From Leptodontidium sp. MPI-SDFR-AT-0119 (lineage: Eukaryota; Ascomycota; Leotiomycetes; Helotiales; Leptodontidiaceae): DNA of 64,000 nt. The position numbers and the translations under genes are program-made. The stretch spans positions 744,001 to 808,000 of the forward strand of contig JAHLEZ010000007.1 in the NCBI GenBank assembly GCA_020726505.1, in the 5' to 3' direction. The notes beneath the pieces are model-generated. The model had not been told where the DNA came from. It worked only from the letters and a program-made list of their open reading frames with translations, and made no database searches. The number at the start of each line of letters is the position of its first letter. The stretch's first letter is position 1. Positions 1 to 11,666 of this stretch are shown piece after piece.

Positions 1-492
1 CCTTATAGTGTAGACCTAGGAACTCCCCACTTTAGGGCAGCCTTTTGTAAGGACTTTTTATTCTCTACCTCTCTAAGTGTACAGCTAATATCGTACTCGG
101 TGTATTAAGGCTTTATTATGACAAGAATGTAAATTCTGAATTTTAGAAGAATTGATTAAAGAATAAAGAAGTTATTAATTGTTAAAGTGGGAGGGTGTAA
201 ATGGCGGTGAGTTAAGCGAGGTGGCCGGAAAGGGGGGGGGGGACTTACAGGAAGCGACGAGCCAATGGTCAGATTGGCTCATAGTACAGTAATTAAGCTG
301 TGGAACTCTACGTATGAAATAGCGAGTTCGCGACCCAGTTAATAGACTGAGGTATTTCTGGATAAAGCAAAGGGTATTTGAGACCATGAATATGTATACA
401 TCTTTTGGCCAACCACCAAATCCAAACCAAGTTGACGTCCTCCCCTGCCAACCCACATTATGATTGGCTCGATTTCACTCGTATCAGAGCCT
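1..492. other. Non-coding flank downstream of the NLR-like gene
   Basis: AT-rich sequence with no credible gene. It contains an 11-base G run at about 232-242. The short ORFs here look random. It is the 3' flank of the minus-strand NLR-like gene, which ends at 493. Confidence 0.5.
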
Positions 493-3400
493 TCAACTCT
501 TGCTCGTCTCATCTTCATCTTCGTCATCGTCGGTATCATCGTCGGTATCATCATCCGTGTCATCATCGTCATCTTCTGTGCTTTCCTTCTCGACTTCAAC
601 TACAACTTGAAATTCCGGACCAATGACATTGAAAGTGTGGTCTCTGTTATGCATCGCCAGGCGTGATTTGTAGCACTTGTAACAGAAATCGAAGTCCAGA
701 CAGTCGTTGCACTTGTATCGATTCCCTAGCATTTGCTGTAAGACATGTTAACAAGGGCGATCTTGTCGGAATCGTATGGGGAGGACTTACACAATGACAG
801 CTGTCGCAAGAGCCGACTTGCTCCGAGGCTTTGAGACATGCATGTTCTGCCTCAATGTAGAGCTCTTCCTTCCCAAGCTTTTCTTTTGTATTCTTGACAA
901 GGAGTTCAACTACTTCGTCATCGATACTGTGGTATCTCGCAACTTGTATCGGTGTCCACTCTCGATCAAGGCCTTTGCCTTTGACCAGAGGATCCGCACC
1001 CTGGTCTAATAAGAAGGTGATGATCTGCTCCTGGGCATTAGATGCCGATTCCTTGTGCACTGTCGCACAACCCCGAGACGCCCACAGAAGGGGTGTCCAT
1101 CCGTCGTTGTCCGGTTGGTCCAGAAGGCGTCTCGAGAGACTCAGAACCCGTTCCACAACGTCAAGGGACCCACTAATGACCGCCCAATGCATAGCATTTC
1201 TACCCATGGTATCTCTCGCGTTAACATCGACCCCAGAGCTGACAATTTGCTGCAAGTTCTCCAGGCTTTGCATCGCAGCATAATGAATGACAGCCCGTCC
1301 CATCTCGTCAACGATATCGGTTTTTGCTCCCTTCTTCAGCAGCAACATCACCATATCCACACTTGCCCATCCGCAGACAGCGTTCAGTGCACACCCTTGC
1401 AGACCACCTACCACATTGACATCTGCATTCCCCTCGTCCAAGAGGTATCGAATGATTTTCTCTTGTATCTCTTGGTTGGTGCTTCCGTTCCAGCAACGTG
1501 CAGCGGACTGCAATGGATTGCCCGCCGTGGCTTTGCTCACAAGATTGACGTCTGCTCCGGCTTGAACTAGCATCTCAACAATCTCGAAGCTCTTCCATCG
1601 ACATGCGATATGCAAGGGTCCGCCATGTTTGCCACCAATTGGGTTGAGACTAGCTTTCTTGGAGATAAAATATTTGACGATATCTGGCCTGTTTACGGAC
1701 AGCGCAGCAGCGCATAGTGCGGTGTGCATCTGTTTGTTAGGAATCTCGAGGGAGGCGCCACCATTGACAAGAATTTGATACATCTCAATAGGTGCCGAGT
1801 CGCGAATATATGCCACAGCCGTATCCCCATCGTCGTCTTGTAGATCGAGTTTGGGTCTGTACTCCATCAAAGTTCGGAGCATGTTTGGATCATCAGTTCT
1901 GACTGCATACTGCAGACAGAAATTGCTTCGTTCAGACAAGTGGTTGACATCTGCACCTGCTTCGAGAAGGAGTCTGACGATTTCAGTCTGCCCTTGTGTT
2001 ACCGCAATGCTCAACGGTGTGAACTTGGTCTGGTAGCCATCACTTATGTACTCGATTTCCAAGTTGATTGGGTAGGACAAAAGCACTTTGACAACCTCGG
2101 TGAATCCATACATACAAGCGAGATACAGCGGCGTATATGAGTTCGTTGTTCTATCCGCATTGGCACCCGCTTCCATGAGTAGGCGAGTCACGTCTGCGTT
2201 GTCGTAGGATAGCCCAATGGGGGTCCCTATTTAACGGGGCAGTCAGCAATTGCTCCATCAGGGGTATGAAAATGGGCCAATAATCATCTTAAGGATTCCT
2301 CGGGAAATCAAAATGAAAAGTCACGGGCTCCCTAAATACTTACATCCGTCGTTTGAAGGGATCGAGACATCCGCTCCTCTGTCTAGCAGAACTTTCACTG
2401 TTTCAGCGTGACCAGCACTGGCAGCCAGGGCGAGACTGGTATGTCCCTCAGTAATCTGGGAGTTGACAGCAGCCCCATGGTCGAGTAAATAAGTCACAAT
2501 GTCGGCGAAATTCTTCTCTGCAGCACAATGCAGGGCAGTTGCTCCGTGCGAGTTGAGGGCATCTACTGTGGCTGCATGCTCAACGAGCAACTTGATGACT
2601 TCGAAATTTTCCTCACTGGCCTCGGTTGTGATGAAAGGCTCACCGCCACGAGTAGTGTTTGGATTAGCTCCATGATCAAGTAGAAGTTTGGTCAATTCCA
2701 TGTTGCTCCTGGCGATGGAATATCGGAGAGGGGTCCAGTCGCTTCTGCAGACGACTTCGGTGTTTGTTTTCTGCTCCAAGATGACCCGAGCACATTTATT
2801 GAATCCGAGGTCTGCAACAATCGTCATTGGGGTCCGGATAGTCAGATCCCCTATGGTGCCGTCCATGACACATGGTGTTTTGACCATCACTTCAAGGACT
2901 TTATAGTTACCCCATTGAACTGCCAGACAGACTGGCGTATCGTTGTCGACGTCCAAGGCGTCAAGATTGGCACCTGCAGCTATGAGCAATTTTGCTACTT
3001 CGGGATGACCGAAAACACACGCCGCGTGAAGTGGACTACGACCGTGCTGTGCCTTTGTATCCAGGGCAGCTTTGTGTTCTAGTAATATTTTGACCAGTTC
3101 GACCTTGCCTTCCCGTGTGGCGGCAAACAGTGGAGTCATGCCGTGAAGTTCAACGCCTTTCTCTGGTGAGGCTCCGTACTCGAGCAGCTTTTTCAACACT
3201 TTGTCGTGACCAAATTGACAAACTCGCACAACAGTTGTTGCGGGCCAGTCAAATTTCGGGAAGTTCTTTCCGATGTATGTGACAAGTTGATCGAGGACTT
3301 CTTCGTTGGAAGAAGAAGTAGCAGCAGACAGAGCAGATAACAAGCCTGTTTCAGCATAATTCCCAGATGCGAGAAGTGTGTGGACAACCGTGCTTTGACC

Positions 3401-6314
3401 AAAGCGTACGGCCTCAATCAGTGCCCAACAAGAATCCTCACTGTGGGCTGTTTCCTCCATGTCATCCATACACCACTTGTTCACCAAGCTCCGCAGTCCA
3501 AGACCTGCAAAAACTGGCAAGAGAGACACATACCCACGATCTCTTCGGTGGATCGAATTGGAGAGGTTCCAGTGGGCTTCTGCCCAAGTCCGCATGATCT
3601 TCTCGTTACGGAAAAATTCAAGATCTCGCCTACTGATCGACGGGTCTTGTTCCCCAGCCAGAGATTCAGAAATAGCCTTGAAGTGCATGGGCCAGTACTT
3701 GACAGCGTAAGTCATGAGTGTGTATCGGTGTGTGAAGATTGGAAGTTCTCCGATGTAGTGTGAAGGCTTGAAGTAGAGATTTCCTAAGGATTCTTGACCT
3801 TCTTTCGAAGAGATAATGGCTTGGCATGTATCGAGAATCTCTCGATGAGCTGCTTTCTCTGCATCTGGCCGTGGATCTGATGCCGCGAAGAACTCCCTGG
3901 TACTCGGGTGACCGAAACGAACCAGATTGTGTTTGATGATGATAGACCCGCCGAAAATATCGTCTAGGCTACTGGCGAAGCTTTCATAGACTAGATCTGG
4001 GGGGACCGAAGCATTGGGTAAGCCACAGAGCTCAGGCGATAGGGCTTCAGCCAATTCCCAGACGCTCAAAGGTTGATACGAGTACAACATCCAATACATA
4101 AGCCTGCGGGCCCATGACTGCTTTTCGGGTGGTATCCTCAACAAGATTCTCTCAAGAGTCTTTTGTACACTGGTTACCTCTACACCGTCGAGCTTCTCCT
4201 GTAAGTTTGACTTCTCGGATTGCAAGCAGATATTTTGGAGCTCCTTTGCGACCAGTCGTCGCCAGTCCTGGTCATCGCCGCATTTCAGCAGCTTCTCTGA
4301 GATGATTGTCTCGAAGTTATATAATGAAGGATGTTGTTGCACCAAGCTGAGTACTTCAAGCTCAATTTCAGATGTCATGCGCTCCAGATCCGATAGTGGT
4401 ACGTGACTGCTCATATCGATTGCTGGCCATCCAGTAAGAGCAGACTGGATACTGGACTTGGTAGCACTGACAAGTACGATTTTGAACTTGTATTCAGTCG
4501 AACTGGCGAGATAGCACAGCTTCTCCAAGAACGGCAAAACTGAGTCATCGCACTCGTCCAAGCCGTTGATGACCATGAAACAGCCAGTATGCGACAGATT
4601 CGTGCAGAAATTTCGGAACATGGTCCCGAGTTCATGAGTGGTCCAGCTGTGATAGTAATTCATTTGCTGTTCTGGAACAATAGCGGCATCGTGGTAAACC
4701 GGTCGATGGCTGTAGATTTGAGCGTGAATCGAGTTCAGCATCCCCAGGAGAGAGTTCCGTTGGTCATCGTATTTGTCGAATGCGAAATATACCAAGGGCT
4801 CGGCTGCAATTTTCCTACTGAGCTGCTGAAAGACATACTCGCCGGCATCAGAGGCGCCAGTAGTGCCGTGGATGTGAAGGAGATTCGATCCGTAGCTTTC
4901 GAACCATGAAGTAAAGTTCTCATCATCGCCGAGCCAGCTACACAGTCGCTCAGGGCCGAATTTCGATTCGAGCGGGTAAGCGATTGCTGCTTGTCGTTGA
5001 AGATTTCGTAGAGCCTGCTCTGAATCTTTGTTATGTTCCGAAGCTATCATAGGAGTCAGACCGTGCTCATAATTTCAAGAATGGGGTATTCAATACGCTT
5101 CGGATAAGCTGCTATGACATTGTTTATGGTATCGGAGATATCATCAGGTATTGTGCTGGATATCTCTTTCAATGGCCCACGTCTCCCAACGCAGCTTCCA
5201 CCAAGTGAAATTTCAAAGCTGGCAGTGTATCTGTCAAATACCTAGATACAGGTATTAGTTGGAGTGAACCGTAGGAGTTGCTTCATTGCTGTTTATTTCT
5301 TGTGCCCATTCATGCTCGTTGTGTTTCAAGGTGCTCACCTGCAAAGCCGCATCCTCCTCTTCCGAATAATAGTTGACAATGGTTCCAACAGTCGGTATCT
5401 TGGAAAGGACAAATGAGCCGTTGATCTCAATGACCGATCCGCTAATTTCCTTGATTGTTCTCAATGCCCCAATTGGGCGGGGGTATTGACTGGCATACAA
5501 CAGACTTCCAATCGCGTCTTCCATATCCTGGGTGCTCGTGGACCTGTGCGGACACCCAAAGAAGATCTGAAAACGTATCAGTAAGGTGGGTGTAATGAGA
5601 GCTAGAGGGTCCGTACGAAGAGCCGAGACCATTGTACTATTGTTCTGTACTTTTGATACTCGAACGCAGCAATGCAGAGTGCCTGCCACCAAGTCAGCGA
5701 AATCCCCACAACGTCCCTTCCAATTTCTGCTCGCCTCTTTCACGATTATGCCTCCTAGATCTTGTGATACAAAGATCAAAGGGCGGAATAGGTCCTATTG
5801 TACCTGATCAGCTCTCAGTTCTTCCCATATGCCAGCCGCGGGGTACGTACGGGCTCAGTTGGGTTTCTCAATTTGACTAGCTCATCGAGCAATTGTACAG
5901 CTTTCTGCCTGATACCCGCTCTTGTAGATGTTCCTTTAATTCCATGCGCATCGTATCCGAATGTTAGAATTCTAGAGCTCGGGTATTGAGGAAACAATGA
6001 GTCCTCTAGCCAATTGTTATATGGACCACCCCATGAAGTGTGCCTATCCCCATGGTAGCCATGAACTGCTACAACACTGAAGAAGAAACGTTAGCAACCT
6101 TCCTTCGGATTTAAATAGGATTGTGGACTAATACTCACTCGAATGGTCGCGCATCACCCCCCTCCGGATCGAAGTCAACTATGTTTCCTGTGAGGATCTG
6201 TAGTCCCATGCCAGCTGTGAGATCTTCCTCGCTTGTTGCCGAGCTCTGCTCCTCCTCGACATGGTCACCGTCCTTCACTTCAGATATCGACGACTCGGTC
6301 TCAGATTCAGACAT
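493..6314 (-). CDS. NLR-like protein: lipase-like, P-loop-less NACHT, ankyrin repeats, ZZ finger
   Basis: Nine-exon model, 1,759 aa. Exons on the minus strand: 6314-6139, 6076-5851, 5794-5735, 5682-5617, 5566-5339, 5241-5097, 5043-2344, 2226-791, 735-493; all phases agree. Residues 1-58 are acidic. Residues about 59-250 resemble the SERAC1/PGAP1-type alpha/beta hydrolase of fungal NLRs (VVAVHGYHG, then VSQDLGGIIVKEA), with Asp where lipases carry the nucleophile Ser. About 335-700 is NACHT-like: SWL and W-F lead-in, then HGTTGASDAGE near 359 in place of GxxxxGK[ST], and VINGLDECDD near 456 in place of Walker B. At least fifteen ankyrin repeats follow (about 850-1650). A ZZ zinc finger (CDSCHC, CNDC, CYKC, HNRDH) is split by the last intron. 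The tail is Asp-rich. Fungal NLRs act in non-self recognition and cell death; that role here is inferred. Catalysis and ATP binding look lost. Intron 3 appears to be GC-AG. The intron at 5044-5096 removes in-frame stops that would otherwise split the gene. Confidence 0.85.
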
Positions 6315-6788
6315 TGTTGATGTTGTAAAGATGTGATGAATGATTGAGCTTCATGAGCTCGCAGCTGCAGCTCAAGGACCCAGTCGATAAATTGCCTCCG
6401 ACGCGCTCCTTAACCCCTGCCAATTCCTTCGGGGCTGAGCTCACTGCAGGGAAAGTATACCCGATGTTACAAGGCATTATCTCAGCCTGATTGCCGACAT
6501 GGTTACATTTGGGGGCCATTTACCTATTTCGTGACAAACCAAAGCCACTGCGGGAAAGCTCCTCGTGAGACACCTGGACTCTGGTTGGAACTTATGCCAC
6601 CCCCAACAAAGTATTGGCTTGACTGTCAATGGATCGAACACTCTGCTAAGCGCCATTCCTGCCCTGCAGTCCGCTTGATCGACTGCTGAGATAAGAAGGA
6701 CGTGAGATCATCAACTGTTTTGTCAAGCCCAGAAGTTGGTAAAGGTAACTGTTCTTGATACCGTGTTCATCCTTTTGAATCTCTCACG
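6315..6788. promoter_or_regulatory. Divergent intergenic region, NLR-like gene and 302-aa gene
   Basis: A 474-bp gap between two divergent start codons, so it must hold both promoters. No sharp TATA box or repeated operator-like motif was seen. Its role follows from gene orientation only. Confidence 0.4.
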
Positions 6789-7697
6789 ATGTCGACTTCC
6801 TTGGAGATCAGTACGGCTACGAATGCTTTCGACGACCCCGAAGATGAATATACGAATGAAGAATCTTCAGACGAACTCCCCTCATTCGAGGTTGGACTCT
6901 TCCCTGGTGGCGACGATGGGAGCTCCTTTCGAACGCAAAATGACCCTACAGAACCCCTTCAGCGCAACAATTACATCGAACGCCATGGCGCTGTTGATAT
7001 CCGCTGCTCGTGTCTCGATGTGATACACGGCTTCTTCTCAGCAGATAGCGAGACTTTCGCGACCTTGATAGTACTGCAATTCCGATTTGATTCTCGCAAG
7101 AAGGCGAGACGGATCCAAGCTGTCACCACCTCGCTCGAGTTTGGAGGTATGAAGCCGGGCGAGAATGGCCCTGAGGTGTTTTCGATTTCTCCGGTTGGGA
7201 GTCTATCTTTGGTACCCACCACTCAACATGAGGAGGTGTCACGCGAGCTCGGGCTGGATATTGGGGGCGGGATTTTGGGAGCAACGGCAACAGGCAGAGT
7301 CGGCTGGAAGAAGACTGTGAGTCGGGACGGCAATGATCAGACAACTGTGACCGGATCAATTGATTTGAAGGGTCGGAACTGGGGAAAGGCAAACTGTGCT
7401 TCATGGACGTTACAGGAAAACGCCACGACGAAGACTGGAGTTCCTACAAGCATGCGAACTGGGATTCTTTTGAAGAGGAAGGATGAGATTCCTTTCCAGT
7501 GTGTTGTCAAGATCAATGCCACAGTCGATGTGAAGAGCAACCTGGAGCTCCTTTTTGGAGGAAAACCAAAGGACGACCCGGTCCTCTTCGACCCCAGTTT
7601 GGATCCAACAAACAACTTGCAAAAGTACGATATTGAAGAATTGGGGGCCATAGATTTGGAAAGTCTTTGTGAAGTAACACATACCAGAGCACGATAA
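6789..7697 (+). CDS. Uncharacterised 302-aa protein next to the NLR-like gene
   Basis: Single-exon ORF of 302 aa; I do not recognise a named domain. The N-terminus (residues 1-60) is acidic and probably disordered. From about residue 65 the sequence alternates hydrophobic and polar stretches in the manner of a beta-rich fold (HGAVDIRCSC, FATLIVLQFRFD, ITSLEFGG-like strands). A glycine-rich segment, LGLDIGGGILGATATGRVGW, lies near 153-172, followed by more beta-like strands (FQCVVKINATVDVKSNLELL). There is no signal peptide or clear transmembrane helix, so it is probably cytosolic. It starts 474 bp from the divergent NLR-like gene and 505 bp upstream of the ankyrin-subtilase, which suggests but does not prove a shared role. 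The glycine-rich stretch could contact membranes; this is speculation. Uninterrupted frame and placement support a real gene. Confidence 0.7.
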   Translation: MSTSLEISTATNAFDDPEDEYTNEESSDELPSFEVGLFPGGDDGSSFRTQNDPTEPLQRNNYIERHGAVDIRCSCLDVIHGFFSADSETFATLIVLQFRFDSRKKARRIQAVTTSLEFGGMKPGENGPEVFSISPVGSLSLVPTTQHEEVSRELGLDIGGGILGATATGRVGWKKTVSRDGNDQTTVTGSIDLKGRNWGKANCASWTLQENATTKTGVPTSMRTGILLKRKDEIPFQCVVKINATVDVKSNLELLFGGKPKDDPVLFDPSLDPTNNLQKYDIEELGAIDLESLCEVTHTRAR

Positions 7698-8202
7698 GTG
7701 CTCAACAATATCAGAGCCAAATTCCTACAACATCCTGTGGATGCTTGTCTAAAGTGATGATGCTTTTTTACTCAAGATACAAACTGGAACTTGTGGATGT
7801 CCGTGATCCTTCCAGCCTTGTGTAACAAGGCTTCACGCCGAGTTTTTGAGGCGTCTCGGGCTGTACCGCATTCGGCAAACAATAATCAAAAGCTGCATAA
7901 CTAACCCATGTACTTGAATCTCACATCAGCGCTAGGGAGGGGAAGGCTTGGAGAGAGGGGGGCGGCTGAAACAGGATGAGGGCCGGCCCATGAGGGGTCT
8001 TTCCGCCTGCAGTGACAGGGTTATGTGCGGACTCCGTGAGTTAAAAGGCAGCAATTGTTGCCGAGGGGTGTTCCTCAAGGCTGCGTTGCAAGTGTGGGAT
8101 TTCTGTAGTCCAAGTTGACTCCAGTCAGAACGTCTTTACTCTCGATCGAGGGAATCTCTCTCCAACCTTCCTTCAATTCGTACATTTCCATGTGCAGCAA
8201 TC
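7698..8202. other. Intergenic, upstream of the ankyrin-subtilase
   Basis: No gene. The last 90 bases before the ATG are pyrimidine-rich (runs of CTCTC and CCTTCC), a common promoter/leader feature of filamentous fungi. Confidence 0.4.
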
Positions 8203-11200
8203 ATGAGTGCAGAACTTGAAGAAGAGCTTGTTATGGTAGATCGGCATGCGCCAGATTCGCCAATTCGGGAGCGTGAACCAGAAGCTGATGGACAGGACTC
8301 TGAAGCCAGCTCCGACGATGATGATGAGGAGGAAGTGAGCGTTGGAAATAAGTTCAAAGACATCGTACGACGGCTCAAAGAAGGAAAGCTAGATCTTCGA
8401 GACCCCGGAAAACTCCAAGCATTTGTATTAGAGAATGCGAGTTATCTAGGTCAGAAGACCTTGGGTAACGGGGACCATAACACCTTGTTGCACCTGCTGG
8501 TGGACGATGCGAAGGACAAAGTTTTCGATATCTATCAGCCACTGGTAAAATTGCTCATCGACAGCTACTCGCAGATTCTGTCAGAGAAAGATAGCAATGA
8601 GAAAACGGCTCTGTACATCGCCATCTACAAGAAGCGGAGCAAATTGGTCCGATATATCTGCAAAAACTACAAGGACATCGCGTCGATCCTCGCCATTCCA
8701 TGCTACCGGTCTGAGAACTGTCTACATGTCGCGATCCGGCGAAATGTCGCGCCTGAGCTTGCTTGTGCACTCATCAAATACGCGAACGAAACGACTTTGC
8801 AAGCAAAAGAGGACAAAGGCAACACCCCACTACACCTGGCTGTCGCATATGATCGCTGTACAGATAAACAACTGGAGATTGTGGAAGCACTTATAGCACA
8901 ATGCGACAAGGCGATGGACGAGAGAACAAACTCAGACCCTCCACTCTCGCCATATCAGTATCATGAATACACACGGATCGAGTCCAGAAAGGCCGCTGAG
9001 AAGGAAGCCAGGCAAGCTGCAGCAGAGAAGGAAAAGGCAACATTTCAAGAAAAGAACGAGGAAGGTAGCACGGATGGTCAGACGGCTCCAGGCAAGGATA
9101 AAAAGTTTGCCCCTCAAACAGTTGATCCCAAGGCCGGGAAGTCTGGTGTTGGATCCAAAGGCGCAGCTGCTTCTATGGACGCTTTCAAGCCTGGACCTCT
9201 ACGCCGGATTGCCACAGGCATGGAAAGTCCTTTCGTTGCAAAGAACACTGGAGCTACTGGACACGGAGACCAGTTGAGACTTGGGACGGGCCTCCCCATG
9301 GGGTTCGCAGGGTCGAATCCAGGAACTCCAATTGCAGCCAAGACCGACAAATTGAAAAAGAAGAAAAGAGAGCCCAAAGAAGAGCCAAAGGTAACTGAAG
9401 AAAGTGCAGCTGTAATCAGGAACTACCTGAAACTGTACTGTATGCGAACTAGAAACCATGATGATGTCGTCGACTTTCTGTATGGCCGTAATCAAGGTGA
9501 GCGAGCTCAATGGTCTTGTCTCCGAAAGTGGTACTGACAATGATGATGCAGAGAATCAAATCTACTTCGATCTTTATGATTCGCCTTCTAAAACAATCAG
9601 CGAGGACCGGATCGAAGAGGGGCTTGATCACTTGAAGTTTGAGGATATCCTCCAATATGTCGCTTTGCCCAGCCTGCATCTTGAGAAAAAGCCCGCAACG
9701 ACGAAGCTCCGAAAGACATCTCGATCAGACGGCAAGGGGCGGAGCGACATGGTGTTTCTGTTTAATTTCTTACGCCACAAGAAGGTTCAACGAATCATTC
9801 GCGTAATTGTTGACGACATGGTTGAGCCTGCACATAGTGATGAAGCCATCGAGGCAGCACTAGCAGGTTTCAAAGTTGAGATTTGGGATTGGAGGAAGCT
9901 TGATCTGTGTACTGAAACTATTCTCGCTGCTGCTTTCGATGCCGAAGAAGTGTGTTTGTATTGGAGTGGCAATAATGCCGTCTTGCGTGGATGGAGCGAG
10001 GCAGGAGGACTACCCCTCTTGAGAAAGTTGAAAAAAGTCCATCTGCATGTTGAACAGGTAAACTCGCTCTGCTCTTTTAAAGATTGACTTTCATGGTTGA
10101 TGGCAAAATAGGGCCTTGAGAGCAGTCGACGTACTGAGAACAACATCGAGGATTTCCGAATTCGTCTTGCTAAACTTCGTTCAGATGTGGAGATTGATGT
10201 TGTGAAGGAACAGCAGCCAGAGAAGCAGATTCCAACAGGCGGGTTAATCGACACGGCACATGAGCAGTCAGAGCATCGCCATCGCTGGCTCACTTGTATG
10301 GATGAGTTTGCTGACTTCATACAAAACGTGGACACACCTCGAGATCTTCCTGTCGAGCCGATCACCATAGCTCTGATTGATGATGGTGTTGACATCAACG
10401 AGCAATCGCTGCATGCCAAGATTATCGGAGGTCGCAGTTTTTGTCAGCGAGATACTCATCAGAATTTGAGCAAGCCTTATTACGTGACAAGTGGCGGGCA
10501 TGGTACTGTCATGGCCAGTCTAATCTGCCGGGTGTTCCCCAAAGCTCAGCTATATGTTGTCAAACTTGATGAGCACATCAGCGAAAACATGAAGAGGCAA
10601 ATCACGGCCAAGAGTGCGGCTAAGGTATTTTGCTTCCACCTCTCAGCTACGCAGTGACTTACCTCCACATAGGCCGTTCGAGCTGCCGTAGACAAGAAAG
10701 TGCACATCATCTCCATGTCCTGGACCATCGAGCGTACAGCAACGAATGCAACTGACATAATTGACCTCGAAGCCGCGATTGAAGCGGCGGCTCGTGCTGG
10801 CATCCTGATGTTCTGCGCCGCTAATGACCAAGGCGTTGCAGCAGATCGAAGTTTCCCAGCGGCCTGCGGCGGAACAAAGCATCTCTTCAAAATCGGGGCT
10901 GCGGAGGCATCTGGTACCGTGTGGAAATGGGTCGGAGATCCTGCCGATGTCGACTTCATCTTCCCAGGACACAATGTTATCAAAGACCGCCCCAACAACG
11001 CACCCTTGGAGAAATGCAAGACTCTCACCGGCTCATCCGTGGCGACAGCCTTCGCTGCGGGCCTCGCGGCTCTTGTACTATATTGCGTTCAGCTCGGTGC
11101 TTTGAATACCCAGGAATTGAAAGACCGGCAAGGTAACGCAGTCACAATGGAGGACTTCAAGGCGATCAAAGGACATGAAAGGATGAAGGAAGCCTTTACG

Positions 11201-11359
11201 GCAATCGGAACGAGTCAAGCTAGCGGCAACAAGTATATCGAAGTTTGGGATGTCTTTGGGCCGGCGGCAAAAAAGGCGGACAAGGTGGGACGGGGTGGAA
11301 GGCTCGAGGTTGTTGCTGAGGTTGCGCGTAGATTGAAGACGAGGAAGACGTTGGAATAA
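8203..11359 (+). CDS. Intracellular ankyrin-subtilisin (S8) serine protease
   Basis: Four exons: 8203-9496, 9552-10057, 10112-10624, 10673-11359; 999 aa with consistent phases. An acidic N-terminus is followed by ankyrin-like repeats at about 85-235 (NTLLHLLVDD, KTALYIAIYKK, NCLHVAIRR, NTPLHLAVAYD). A Lys/Glu/Ala-rich linker leads to a middle region of unknown fold (about 405-640) and a C-terminal peptidase S8 domain. All three catalytic residues are visible: Asp690 in ALIDDGVD, His730 in GGHGTVMAS and Ser893 in TGSSVATAF. The probable oxyanion-hole Asn is in CAANDQG. There is no signal peptide and no recognisable S8 propeptide, so this is probably an intracellular protease regulated through ankyrin contacts. 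It lies near the NLR-like gene, and S8 domains occur as effectors in fungal NLR-type proteins. A role in immunity or incompatibility is inference; the protease assignment is firm. Confidence 0.88.
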
Positions 11360-11666
11360 GCAGCCCGTGGCATGGTGGGAATGTTTAGACCAAACTTTCC
11401 TCCGACCAGATCTGGTTCTATTTGGTAAGCGAAAGCATAAGGGGTTAACAGAAGGCGGGCCGAGTGCTTCCTCTCTTATGGAATTGTCAAGCTTTCATTT
11501 ATTGCATAACAAATCAGAAACATTAGCACCGAACTTTCTTGAAATCCTTCAACATACGTTAGAGCAAACATAGAAATGAAAGTGCTTAGGTAGTCGTCGG
11601 TCGAAACAACACCAAGAGAGACAAATTTCCAACCCACCCTAGCGATGAACTTCCAAAATCTGCTCC
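11360..11666. other. Convergent 3' intergenic gap
   Basis: A 307-bp gap between the stop codons of two convergent genes. Presumably holds their 3' untranslated regions and polyadenylation signals. Nothing else seen. Confidence 0.4.

Noticed and set aside
5030..5100. Apparent split of the NLR-like gene by stop codons between the hydrolase and NACHT parts
   Set aside because: A 53-nt intron (5044-5096; GTATTG donor, CTGAC branch-like motif, ATAG acceptor) removes the stops and keeps phase, so one gene is simpler.
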